The notes: generated by a model not told the origin, from the sequence alone. A DNA stretch of 7,087 bases from Chitinophagaceae bacterium (GCA_947378615.1 CANCKV010000161.1:1-7087), one strand, 5' to 3'; positions 1-6,675 are shown, counted from the stretch's first letter. Translations and numbers: made by a program.

Positions 1-100
1 AAGTTCCCCAAACGAATTCTCTTTGTATCGCTGGTAAAAAAGTAGTCCTGTTTAAATACTCGGTTGTTACTTCACTAATTGTCTTGGGTATGTAACTCAT
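1..100 (-). CDS. DUF262 / GmrSD-like protein, N-terminal fragment (runs off the window)
   Basis: Only the first 33 codons are present. The gene starts at an ATG (plus-strand CAT at 98-100) and is cut by the left edge. The visible protein begins MSYIPKTISEVTTEYL and goes on to FLPAIQREFVWGT. This fits the start of DUF262 domains, where a short helix is followed by an 'IPxxQRxFVW' motif. From knowledge of the family, DUF262 is the ParB/sulfiredoxin-like nucleotidase domain of GmrS/GmrSD type IV restriction enzymes and of many uncharacterised defence proteins, where the QR of this motif belongs to the active region. The upstream sequence is very AT-rich, with a run of eight A on the coding strand ending in the start codon, as is common in Bacteroidota leaders. 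The gene has the same direction as the restriction-modification operon but is separated from res by about 400 bp of repeats, so it is probably transcribed on its own. The missing C-terminal part (for example DUF1524 HNH) would decide whether it is a true type IV nuclease. Confidence 0.8.
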   Translation of the reverse strand, partial: MSYIPKTISEVTTEYLNRTTFLPAIQREFVWGT

Positions 101-147
101 TTTTTTTATTTTTTATATTAATTCAAAGGTTTATTAGAATGACAGCT

Positions 148-289
148 AACGAATGAGTGTTTGGGAAGGTGCTTGACAAGAATGTTCCGTCTGCCGATGG
201 ACAATTGCTTAATTCTTGTTCCATTGCTCAATTCTTGCTCGATTGTCCCATAGTGTTAGGTCTGCCGAAACTACTGCTAAAAGAAAGCA
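148..289 (+). repeat. Repeat A, left copy (142 bp)
   Basis: This stretch matches 6940-7081 without gaps at 137 of 142 positions, in the same orientation. The match begins at AACGAATGAG and ends at AAAGAAAGCA. Internal structure: a 19-bp near-tandem duplication (204-222 and 223-241, each ATTGCT..AATTCTTG..), bounded by the inverted pair GGACAAT and ATTGTCC, and flanked by two direct copies of GTCTGCCGA (189-197 and 260-268). A related TTCCGTCTGC recurs just outside at 305-314. The copies may match for a few bases beyond 289, but the right copy reaches the window edge, so the true length is unknown. No transposase or coding function was recognised. Confidence 0.9.
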
Positions 290-402
290 GAATTGCTGAA
301 TTTATTCCGTCTGCAAGCACTTTACTAAACACTTTTGTTGTACGTTCGCCCTTCTCCTCGGTCATCTATAATGTGGGTCTGTGTCCACCCGTAGAGTGTT
401 GA

Positions 403-492
403 CTGTGCGTTGGCACAAGGCAGGCTCTTTTGCAAGGTTGGCTTTTGTGTGACGGCTTTGTGTGCCTTGCAAATGTGCCTGACTTGGTGCGT
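403..492 (+). repeat. Repeat B, left copy (90 bp, long hairpin)
   Basis: This stretch matches 6786-6875 at 87 of 90 positions, in the same orientation. It can fold into a long imperfect hairpin. The arm CAAGGCAGGCTCTTTTGCAAGG (positions 416 to 437, in two parts CAAGGCAGGC and TTTTGCAAGG around a mismatched patch) pairs with 465-486 at 19 of 22 positions. GCAC at 413-416 and GTGC at 487-490 can extend the stem with one bulge. The loop is 438-464. The three differences between the copies all fall in the loop, so the stem is intact in both. It begins 4 bp after the res stop codon when read on the minus strand, so it would lie in the res 3' untranslated region. It has no U-tract, so it is not a canonical intrinsic terminator. 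G+C is near half, clearly above the neighbouring genes. Confidence 0.9.
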
Positions 493-496
493 TGGC

Positions 497-3460
497 TTAT
501 GAAAAGATGTCACCAAACATATACTTTCTATAGCTTTCTAAAACAGTGTCATTTACAAACGCATCGTTGTAATAGAATAATTGCACTTCAAGAGGAAGTC
601 CGTTAAATGTCATTGCCTGTCCACTTTTAAAAATAGTTTCAAAACCTTTCACTTTGTCCCTTGCGTTGTCTTGCCCCAATTTCAAACCTTTCGGGTCAAC
701 AAATTTGATGATGTATTTGTCGCCTTGTTTAAGCCAGAAAATAAAGTCGGGATAGAAGTTGGAGTATTCTCCTTTCTCTGTGTTGTAATATGGGATTTTT
801 ATGTCGTCAACATTCTGAACTAATTTTGAAAAATACCACCAGTCGAATTTTTCCAATTCTTTACCTTTCTCATTTTTAACAAAAGAAACCAATCGTCTAT
901 AAAAGTCAAGTTCACTTCCTTCCGATATTGTATTTTGGAAAAGGTCGCTAAATGTTGGATTTACCAATAAAACTGGATTGTAAAAATGTTCCATTAAGAA
1001 CTGCCTGTCAACTTCGGGCAAACGAAGATTTTGTTCTGCTTTTTGTTGTTGCTCTAACTTTTCAAATTCAAATAATAGTTGTGTGCCATCAATGCCACCA
1101 TCTTTAAAAACCTGTAAAATCTCTTCTTTATTTTTGTAACGCTTTTCAATTACATCAGCTATTAAATTATGAAGTGTAATAACTTCATTTTGCTCCAATT
1201 TGGTTTTTACTTTTAAATAGTGATTGATGTCGCCATTTGCACCATCTATTAAGTTTCTAAACGATTTTACTCGTTTCGGTTTTGTGAAGAAATGAAAGTC
1301 AATAGCTTTCAAAAGTCTTTCAGCGTTTTGATTTGAGGCTGAACCTTCAACAAAATTTATCGGTTCACTTAGTTTTTTAATTGTCTTGAAATGAATGTTA
1401 TGTTCTACAAGCAATAATTTTGTTCCTGCTTCAGCAGCATAATTTTGAACTGCTGCCAATTCAGTAGGAGCAATTTTAAAACGGTTTGGATTTAATTCCC
1501 CTAATTCTTCGTATTCAGGAACAGGCAATTCAACTTTAATATTCGTTTTTATTATGCCATCTACTTTTTTCCATTCTTCTTTTTCAGTCCCACTACTTAT
1601 ATTTTGAAGAATTGCTCCAACCGTTTCTTTGTTTGTTGAAAATATAAAAACACTTTCTAAAGGTTGAACTTTAGATGAAAGTTTTTGGGTTTCTTCAACT
1701 GTAAATAATTTGTCTTTTTCGGGTAAGAAATCAAAGCGGTTTCTTTTGTTTGGCAATGGCTCTACTCGAACACCTCTACCAATTGCTTGTAATACAAATT
1801 TCTGTGCTTCGCTTACTCCAATATTTATGAAGTTGATTACATTGGGTCTATTACTGTCCCAACCTTCTGAAAAAATACGACTACCTAATAAAATATTTAT
1901 ATTGCTATCTGGCGAGTTTAAATCATCAAAGAAACTTTTGCTCACAACTTCTTTAGTTGTTACAAAACCTTCTAAAATATTACTGTTCCACTTTGTAGCT
2001 TCACTTGCTTTTAGTAACGCAAAAGGTTTTCCGTTTGCAGTAGAAAGTTGAAATGCTAACTCGTCTTTTGTTTCACATTCAATTACTTCAATACTTCCAG
2101 TTCCAGTCGAATTAAAAACCAATTCCTTAATGTCATTGAAAGAAATATTGCTTAAAATATTTAGCAAATTATCGTTTACCTTTCCACTTTTGAACTCAAA
2201 ATATTTAAACTTTTCATCTCTTAATTCTGCTAAAAGTTCTTGCTTGGCTCTTGTAATATCTATATTGGAATTGCCTGCAATTCTTGCCAATTCTTGAAAG
2301 AATATTTTCAAATCTGCTTCAACGGTATTTACAGTATTGGCAATAGTTATCATTAAAGGATTGTGATACATCCCCTTTTTTAAATTGTCAATTTCCAATT
2401 TTGCTTTCTTGGTTACTGCGAATGAAATCAAGGATTTTAAAACAATGTTTTGTTTGTCAGCATCTGTAAATTCGTTTGCTTCTTTATCTTCTTTATTTTT
2501 TGGTTTGAAATTTTTAAATTCTTGTTGGGTAACTTTTAGATGTTTACCGTAACCTGCATTGATAAATTTTTCTAAATTGAAATTAAAAACCGTTGTCGCT
2601 TTATCTATTGCATCAGTAAAGGTTGCCGAGAAATTGAATAGAAAACCATTTTTAGCTAATACCGTGTATATACTTTGCTTGATACTATCGCCTGTAACGC
2701 CTTTGTGAGCTTCATCAAGTAGCACATACCAACTACCATACTGAAAGCCATTTTCGTCTGTTCCGTGTAAATAGTTGCTATAAAGTGTTTCATTAGCTGT
2801 GTCAATACCAGTGTGTTTGATATTAAATGAATTATAATAGAAAACTGTTATTCTATTTTCCTCATACAAGTTGGGTTTGCTACGCTTGTATTGTTCCCAA
2901 TCCTTTAATTCTCTAAGGTCTATTTGTAAATCATTCTTTTGATTGAAAATAGAAATCTGCTCTTTAATTTGCTCTAAGATTTTTGGTTTTGGAGCAAGTA
3001 TTAAAATGTCGTTTTTTGGAATACCACCTTCTTCGGGTTTTAGTTGGCTCAGTCGAAATAATATTTCAATCAGTTTTACCATTACAAGCGTTTTCCCGCT
3101 TCCCGTTGCCATCCAAAAGCTAGCTCGATTGCAAATGTCTTCAAAGGCTAAGGTATCATTTGAAATATCAAAATGCTTTTCTAATAAACTAAAACTTTCC
3201 TTGTCATTTTTTGGGTCTTTAATTAAAGGGAGTTTTTCTCTTACTTCATTAAAACCATAAGAAGTTTGGTATTTTGTTAGTAATGTTTCTTTGCCTTCGG
3301 CAAAATACAAATGCAAACAATTCATTACACTTTGAAGTGCTTGTTGCTGGTATGGAAATAAACTAATCTGTTCCCCAAACTTTTCCAAATTAATGAAGCG
3401 GTAAGTTTCAGGAAGTGTTTTATCTCTACAGAATTGTTCTAATAAAATCTCTTTGTTCAT
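497..3460 (-). CDS. res: Type III restriction subunit Res (helicase-endonuclease)
   Basis: This 987-residue protein is the predicted restriction and translocation subunit of a type III R-M complex, acting on unmodified foreign DNA together with Mod. Superfamily 2 helicase motifs appear in order: Walker A ATGSGKT (118-124), DEAH (249-252), SAT (278-280), a motif V region around GSRIFSEGWD (526-535) and motif VI QAIGRGVR (558-565). The C-terminal region carries a PD-(D/E)xK-type nuclease signature: P904-D905, a short beta-strand-like stretch, then D922-P923-K924. Most of the roughly 330 residues between helicase and nuclease are unassigned. The length is typical of intact Res proteins and the frame is uninterrupted. 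The ATG at 3460 lies 3 nt after the mod stop, which supports this start and suggests translational coupling. The stop is 4 bp from repeat B. From family knowledge, Res needs Mod for site recognition and ATP for cutting. The substrate site cannot be read from sequence. Confidence 0.93.
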   Translation of the reverse strand: MNKEILLEQFCRDKTLPETYRFINLEKFGEQISLFPYQQQALQSVMNCLHLYFAEGKETLLTKYQTSYGFNEVREKLPLIKDPKNDKESFSLLEKHFDISNDTLAFEDICNRASFWMATGSGKTLVMVKLIEILFRLSQLKPEEGGIPKNDILILAPKPKILEQIKEQISIFNQKNDLQIDLRELKDWEQYKRSKPNLYEENRITVFYYNSFNIKHTGIDTANETLYSNYLHGTDENGFQYGSWYVLLDEAHKGVTGDSIKQSIYTVLAKNGFLFNFSATFTDAIDKATTVFNFNLEKFINAGYGKHLKVTQQEFKNFKPKNKEDKEANEFTDADKQNIVLKSLISFAVTKKAKLEIDNLKKGMYHNPLMITIANTVNTVEADLKIFFQELARIAGNSNIDITRAKQELLAELRDEKFKYFEFKSGKVNDNLLNILSNISFNDIKELVFNSTGTGSIEVIECETKDELAFQLSTANGKPFALLKASEATKWNSNILEGFVTTKEVVSKSFFDDLNSPDSNINILLGSRIFSEGWDSNRPNVINFINIGVSEAQKFVLQAIGRGVRVEPLPNKRNRFDFLPEKDKLFTVEETQKLSSKVQPLESVFIFSTNKETVGAILQNISSGTEKEEWKKVDGIIKTNIKVELPVPEYEELGELNPNRFKIAPTELAAVQNYAAEAGTKLLLVEHNIHFKTIKKLSEPINFVEGSASNQNAERLLKAIDFHFFTKPKRVKSFRNLIDGANGDINHYLKVKTKLEQNEVITLHNLIADVIEKRYKNKEEILQVFKDGGIDGTQLLFEFEKLEQQQKAEQNLRLPEVDRQFLMEHFYNPVLLVNPTFSDLFQNTISEGSELDFYRRLVSFVKNEKGKELEKFDWWYFSKLVQNVDDIKIPYYNTEKGEYSNFYPDFIFWLKQGDKYIIKFVDPKGLKLGQDNARDKVKGFETIFKSGQAMTFNGLPLEVQLFYYNDAFVNDTVLESYRKYMFGDIFS

Positions 3461-3463
3461 AGT

Positions 3464-6274
3464 TTACTCTTTGCTTTTCCACCACAATAAACTGCGATAA
3501 TGGTCTTTAAAAATTGGGTCGTCATATCGCATATTTGCAAACTCGATAAATGTATCATCAGCAAATACCACTTTTTCTTTGCTAATTGTTTTGATAGCTT
3601 TCCCACTTACGTTGCTAATAGTTTCTGCAATTGCTGCTTCATCCATTTCAGGATATAGATTTTGAAAATGAATTTTTACTTCTTCTTTTTCTTCTTCAAT
3701 TACCATAGCATCAAGTAACTTGTCGCTGTGCTTAAAAGTATAATATGATACCTGTTCAAATTCATTGAAACTGCCATCTTCCTTTAACCATTTTGTGTTA
3801 AACTTTGCTTTCTGTAAGCACTCTTCATATTGTTCTAATTCATAGTATTTAAAGAAACCACCACCTTTCCAATTTACATCATCATCTTTTGAAATCCCAG
3901 ACTTGTCACCAGCTAAAACTTCCTTTAAACGTGGTAAGTCATATGAATAAAAATGTTCGCCAACTTCAATGCCAATCCATTTTCTGTTTGTTTTATGAGA
4001 AACTGCAACTGTAGTTGCAGAACCAAGAAAATAATCAATAATCCATTCTCCCTCATTAGAAGAAAATTGGATTACTCTTTTAAGGAGTTCTTCGGCATTT
4101 TCAGTTGAAAAATTACTTCCAAAAGCATATCCTTTTAAATCAGTCCAAGAGGTATCAACTGGTGTTTCATCAGTCTGCAAATATTCTGGTAACCCTTTCA
4201 TTTTGTTTCCAATCATATCTGTATAATCAATTTCCTCATTGATACGTAATCGGTTTATCGCTTCAAGTTTGAATACTCTGTCTTGAGTGAATGTCCAATG
4301 CCTACCTTTGGGTGGCAACAATTCTTTTCCTTTTATTATTCGAGCCTGTGTCGTAATTTTTCCGTTTGTTTTGATGATGTTTTCTTCTGAATATAATTTA
4401 GCTTCTTCCTCTGTTATTGGCGAGAACCTTAAACCTGGTGAACTCATTGCTCTCCAACTTGGCTCCATTTCACTTCCACAAAAAGTACATAATCTACCTC
4501 TATAAATTTTATTAGGAACGTGTTTTTGTGAATTTGCATAATAGAATAAACTTTCAATTGCAAAGTTCAATCTTGTTAATTCATCCAATTGTCTTTTAAA
4601 ACGGTTTACAATTATTTCATTTCTAAAGTTTGCTGAATTGAATTTTTGATTTAAAAGGTCTCTCACTAAATAATTGCCATTATAGTCGCATCGCACAAAA
4701 GTGCTTCCTTCATCCTTTAAAAGTTGTTTAGATAGTTCTAATCTGTTTTCTAAAATTGTTAGCCAAGTGGAATCTTTATAATTCACTTTGTAGTCAAAAT
4801 CGCCATTGTTTTCTAGGTTGAATGGAGGGTCAATGTAAGTTGTTCTAATACTACCATTATACTTAGGCAAAATTGAATTTAACCCTTGCCAATTATCCGA
4901 TTTGATTAAAATTCCGTTGTTTATTTCATCAATGTTTTCAAATGAACTGATTAATTCAAACTTTAATTCGTCAAAGAATTTTGTGTCAAGTGGAAAGTAT
5001 TTGTATTTAGGATTTAGTTGTTTGCCTACAACTGTATTTTGTATTAATTCAACTGTTGTGTTTTTCTTTAAAATACCAAGTTCACTCCATTCTAAAGTTT
5101 GTTTCTCAAAATTTTTATGGCTAATGATTTTTTCTAATAAAGCAATATCACTGTTAAGATTTTCAAGAGTAAATACATAATTTACCTGTTTTACAATTTT
5201 CTTCTTCTCCCAAATATGTTTTAATTCATCTTCAAATCGGGCAATGTAATCAATGATTTTATGTGCTATCCGCTTTAATTTTTGAATTGTATCTATTCGA
5301 TTTTGTGTCCATTCATTGCCAAGATGTCTGTCACCAAATAGATACTGGTAAAGAAAAATATCTAACTGCTCTTTTAAAAATCCTTCTGCATCCTTGTGTA
5401 TAAAGTAATCTACCTCATTTTGTTTTTTATAAAGTTGCTGTGCTTTTTTTATTTCAGTTTCTCTTGCTGTAAGATTTACGAGGTGATTTTGTTTTGCCCA
5501 AACTTCTAAATCTTCTAAATTGCTTAAAGCAAATTCAACGGTTACAGTTTTTGTCAGGTCGTTATTGTTGGTAATTAAAATTGCACTTTGAAGTTGTTTT
5601 ACTTTGAGACCTTCTCTGCTAAGTCCATTGTCTTTGTAAACAATGTTTGGGTTATCCTTACTACCAAAATTTTCAATTAAGTGTTTTCTTATTTCATCAG
5701 GTGTCGATAATTCTAAATATTCTTTCAACCTATCCCATTTGGCTTTTGTATTATCTTGATAAACTACTTTAAAGGAAATAGTGTCATCGGTCAATTGTGT
5801 TGCCCAAAATTCTAATGATTTTTTTTCGTTATTTTTTTGATGTTCTATTTGGCTTGCATCGAAATTAAAAGTCAAGCCGTCAACTTCAAGGTTTTGTAAA
5901 CTATGATAATTGGCTTCACTTTTTACATAATAAAGTCTTTGTGTTTTCCAGAATAAAGCCACATCGTCTCTTTCGCTGTAAACTTTTTCGTAAAGGTTTT
6001 TATGAAAAGGGGTTTGGCTAAAATAGGGTGTGCCAGTTTCATTCAAGTAACTTTCAAAAAAAGTAAATAGTTTTTGAAACGCTTCTTCTCTTGAAGCTGT
6101 TTCGTGTCCGAATGTTTCGTTTACCTCTTTTTCAATAAACGGTTTTATTTGAGCAAAATATTGGCTCTTTAACTTCATTAAGTTTACATATCCACTTTTA
6201 CCCTCTATTTTTTGTCCTGCTTCACCAATAAAGATATTTTCTAAAGCCGAATAGAATTTTTGTTCGTTTTTCAT
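3464..6274 (-). CDS. mod: Type III-like adenine DNA methyltransferase Mod (long form)
   Basis: This 936-residue protein is the predicted modification and specificity subunit. It would transfer a methyl group from S-adenosylmethionine to adenine N6 in the recognition site and guide Res. The motif order is that of beta-class enzymes: catalytic motif IV DPPF (482-485, within TTYIDPPFNLENN) precedes the cofactor-binding motif I region, FLGSATT (749-755, within DYFLGSATT). Between them lies the probable target recognition region (about 560-710), with C596-T-F-C599, the block LPPKGRHW (653-660) and DTSW (707-710). After motif I comes a tail with LPRLKEVLAGD and GGGFFKYYELEQYE, which I know from type III Mod proteins. 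About 450 residues precede the catalytic domain, making it longer than classical Mod proteins of roughly 550-700 residues. The usual GSG of motif I reads GSA here. The ATG at 6274 lies 2 nt after the xre stop. The frame is intact. Confidence 0.92.
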   Translation of the reverse strand: MKNEQKFYSALENIFIGEAGQKIEGKSGYVNLMKLKSQYFAQIKPFIEKEVNETFGHETASREEAFQKLFTFFESYLNETGTPYFSQTPFHKNLYEKVYSERDDVALFWKTQRLYYVKSEANYHSLQNLEVDGLTFNFDASQIEHQKNNEKKSLEFWATQLTDDTISFKVVYQDNTKAKWDRLKEYLELSTPDEIRKHLIENFGSKDNPNIVYKDNGLSREGLKVKQLQSAILITNNNDLTKTVTVEFALSNLEDLEVWAKQNHLVNLTARETEIKKAQQLYKKQNEVDYFIHKDAEGFLKEQLDIFLYQYLFGDRHLGNEWTQNRIDTIQKLKRIAHKIIDYIARFEDELKHIWEKKKIVKQVNYVFTLENLNSDIALLEKIISHKNFEKQTLEWSELGILKKNTTVELIQNTVVGKQLNPKYKYFPLDTKFFDELKFELISSFENIDEINNGILIKSDNWQGLNSILPKYNGSIRTTYIDPPFNLENNGDFDYKVNYKDSTWLTILENRLELSKQLLKDEGSTFVRCDYNGNYLVRDLLNQKFNSANFRNEIIVNRFKRQLDELTRLNFAIESLFYYANSQKHVPNKIYRGRLCTFCGSEMEPSWRAMSSPGLRFSPITEEEAKLYSEENIIKTNGKITTQARIIKGKELLPPKGRHWTFTQDRVFKLEAINRLRINEEIDYTDMIGNKMKGLPEYLQTDETPVDTSWTDLKGYAFGSNFSTENAEELLKRVIQFSSNEGEWIIDYFLGSATTVAVSHKTNRKWIGIEVGEHFYSYDLPRLKEVLAGDKSGISKDDDVNWKGGGFFKYYELEQYEECLQKAKFNTKWLKEDGSFNEFEQVSYYTFKHSDKLLDAMVIEEEKEEVKIHFQNLYPEMDEAAIAETISNVSGKAIKTISKEKVVFADDTFIEFANMRYDDPIFKDHYRSLLWWKSKE

Positions 6275-6276
6275 TT

Positions 6277-6588
6277 TTACTTTTTCCGTTTTGTGTTTTG
6301 ATACTTTATTTTTTCTTCAGCTGCTTTTAAAGCATCAATGCTTAAATCTTCTCCTTGCAACTCGTTTACAATTTTGTCGCTAAGAAAAAGCACCATTAAT
6401 TCATCTTCTTCGTATTGGTAAATCTTAGCAAGTTTTTGAACAACCTCTTTTGTGAGTTTTCTTTCACCTCTTTCCATTTTACTAAGAATAGCTACATCAA
6501 TGTCAAGAATAGAAGCCACTTTTCGTAATGGCAGTTCTTTTTCTTCTCTAATTTGTCGGAGCTTTTCTCCTATAGTTATTGTTGACAT
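6277..6588 (-). CDS. XRE-family helix-turn-helix regulator, probable controller of the R-M operon
   Basis: This 103-residue protein has a Cro/C1-type helix-turn-helix domain covering about residues 6-60. The region GEKLRQIREEKELPLRKVA gives helices 1 and 2, ILDIDVAILSKMERGERK the turn and recognition helix, followed by the closing helix LTKEVVQKLAKIY. The C-terminus is charged and lysine-rich, ending NTKRKK. It is the first gene of the operon, 2 nt ahead of mod. Size and position fit controller (C) proteins of R-M systems, which bind paired inverted repeats at their own promoter and set the order of methylase and nuclease expression. Such repeats are present here (6582-6613). I chose the ATG at 6588 over an in-frame TTG at 6603, because the TTG would sit at or next to the predicted transcription start. 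HTH assignment is firm. The controller role is inferred from context. Confidence 0.9.
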   Translation of the reverse strand: MSTITIGEKLRQIREEKELPLRKVASILDIDVAILSKMERGERKLTKEVVQKLAKIYQYEEDELMVLFLSDKIVNELQGEDLSIDALKAAEEKIKYQNTKRKK

Positions 6589-6596
6589 AGTGTCTA
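6582..6596. promoter_or_regulatory. Putative operator 1, overlapping the xre start codon
   Basis: TTGACA-TAG-TGTCTA is an inverted repeat with 6-bp arms (one mismatch) and a 3-bp centre. The inner GACA-TAG-TGTC is perfectly symmetric. It contains the xre start codon (plus-strand CAT at 6586-6588) and directly abuts operator 2. The layout, 4-bp arms around a 3-bp centre as one of two adjacent boxes, resembles the C-box arrangement of controller proteins. Binding by the XRE protein is an inference. Confidence 0.55.
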
Positions 6597-6613
6597 TTGA
6601 CAATTTTTGTCAA
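6597..6613. promoter_or_regulatory. Putative operator 2, overlapping the promoter -7 box
   Basis: TTGACAA-TTT-TTGTCAA is a perfect 17-bp inverted repeat with 7-bp arms and a 3-bp centre. It shares the TTGACA/TGTCAA half-site with operator 1. It overlaps the last three bases of the TAAATTTG box (6611-6618) and covers the expected transcription start, so a bound protein would block transcription. The likely ligand is the XRE protein encoded just downstream. Confidence 0.65.
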
Positions 6614-6642
6614 ATTTATGTGCTGTTTCTTGGTTTAGCAAA
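6611..6642 (-). promoter_or_regulatory. Bacteroidota-type promoter for xre-mod-res
   Basis: On the minus strand, TAAATTTG (6618-6611) fits the Bacteroidota -7 consensus TAnnTTTG exactly, and TTTG (6642-6639) fits the -33 element. The spacing is 20 nt, inside the usual range for this phylum. It points to transcription starting around 6604-6606 and a leader of only about 16-18 nt before the ATG at 6588. No Shine-Dalgarno site is visible in the leader, which is normal in this phylum. Confidence 0.65.
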
Positions 6643-6660
6643 TATTAATTACGGAAGTTT

Positions 6661-6675
6661 TCAACATACTGTTGA
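6661..6675. promoter_or_regulatory. 15-bp palindrome upstream of the promoter
   Basis: TCAACA-TAC-TGTTGA is a perfect inverted repeat with 6-bp arms and a 3-bp centre. It lies 18 bp upstream of the -33 element. Its half-site (TGTTGA) partly resembles the TGTCAA half-site of the two proximal operators and the geometry is the same, so it may be a third, weaker or activating site. This is an inference from symmetry alone. Confidence 0.35.

Larger units (their letters stand above)
101..496. other. Gene-free spacer between res and the DUF262 gene
   Basis: This stretch of about 400 bp separates two minus-strand genes. It holds an AT-rich leader for the DUF262 gene (101-147), repeat A (148-289), an unassigned 113-bp spacer (290-402) and repeat B (403-492). 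Open frames exist here on both strands, but they run through the repeats, lack convincing starts and lose similarity outside the repeats, so I do not call genes. A weak one-mismatch version of the Bacteroidota -7 box (AACCTTTG on the minus strand, plus positions 124-131) lies about 24 bp upstream of the DUF262 ATG. No matching -33 TTTG was found, so the DUF262 promoter is not established. Confidence 0.7.

Noticed and set aside
148..289. CRISPR array
   Set aside because: There are only two tandem 19-bp units without spacers of regular length, and no cas genes.
157..402. Open frame of 81 codons on the plus strand through repeat A
   Set aside because: It starts at a GTG inside the repeat, has no visible ribosome binding site, and its right-hand counterpart shares only the repeat part. 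It looks like an open frame created by the repeat.
403..492. Integron attC recombination site
   Set aside because: The hairpin, its place behind a stop codon and the gene between two copies are suggestive, but I find no properly arranged RYYYAAC and GTTRRRY pair, no integrase, and a 6-kb three-gene insert would be far outside normal cassette size.
403..492. Intrinsic terminator for the res transcript
   Set aside because: The stem is long and interrupted, and no U-tract follows on the minus strand. A role at the transcript end is possible but it is not a canonical terminator.
581..3260. Plus-strand open frames within res (581-823, 1710-2051, 2943-3260) and within mod
   Set aside because: They are antisense shadows of the long, motif-bearing minus-strand genes.
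497..6274. BREX or DISARM system
   Set aside because: Only a methyltransferase, a helicase-nuclease and a regulator are present. No pglZ, brxC, brxL, drmA/B or phospholipase-type genes are visible. Type III R-M explains the pair fully.
6589..6603. TTG start for the XRE gene, adding five residues
   Set aside because: It would lie at the predicted transcription start and inside the 17-bp operator. The ATG at 6588 is better supported.
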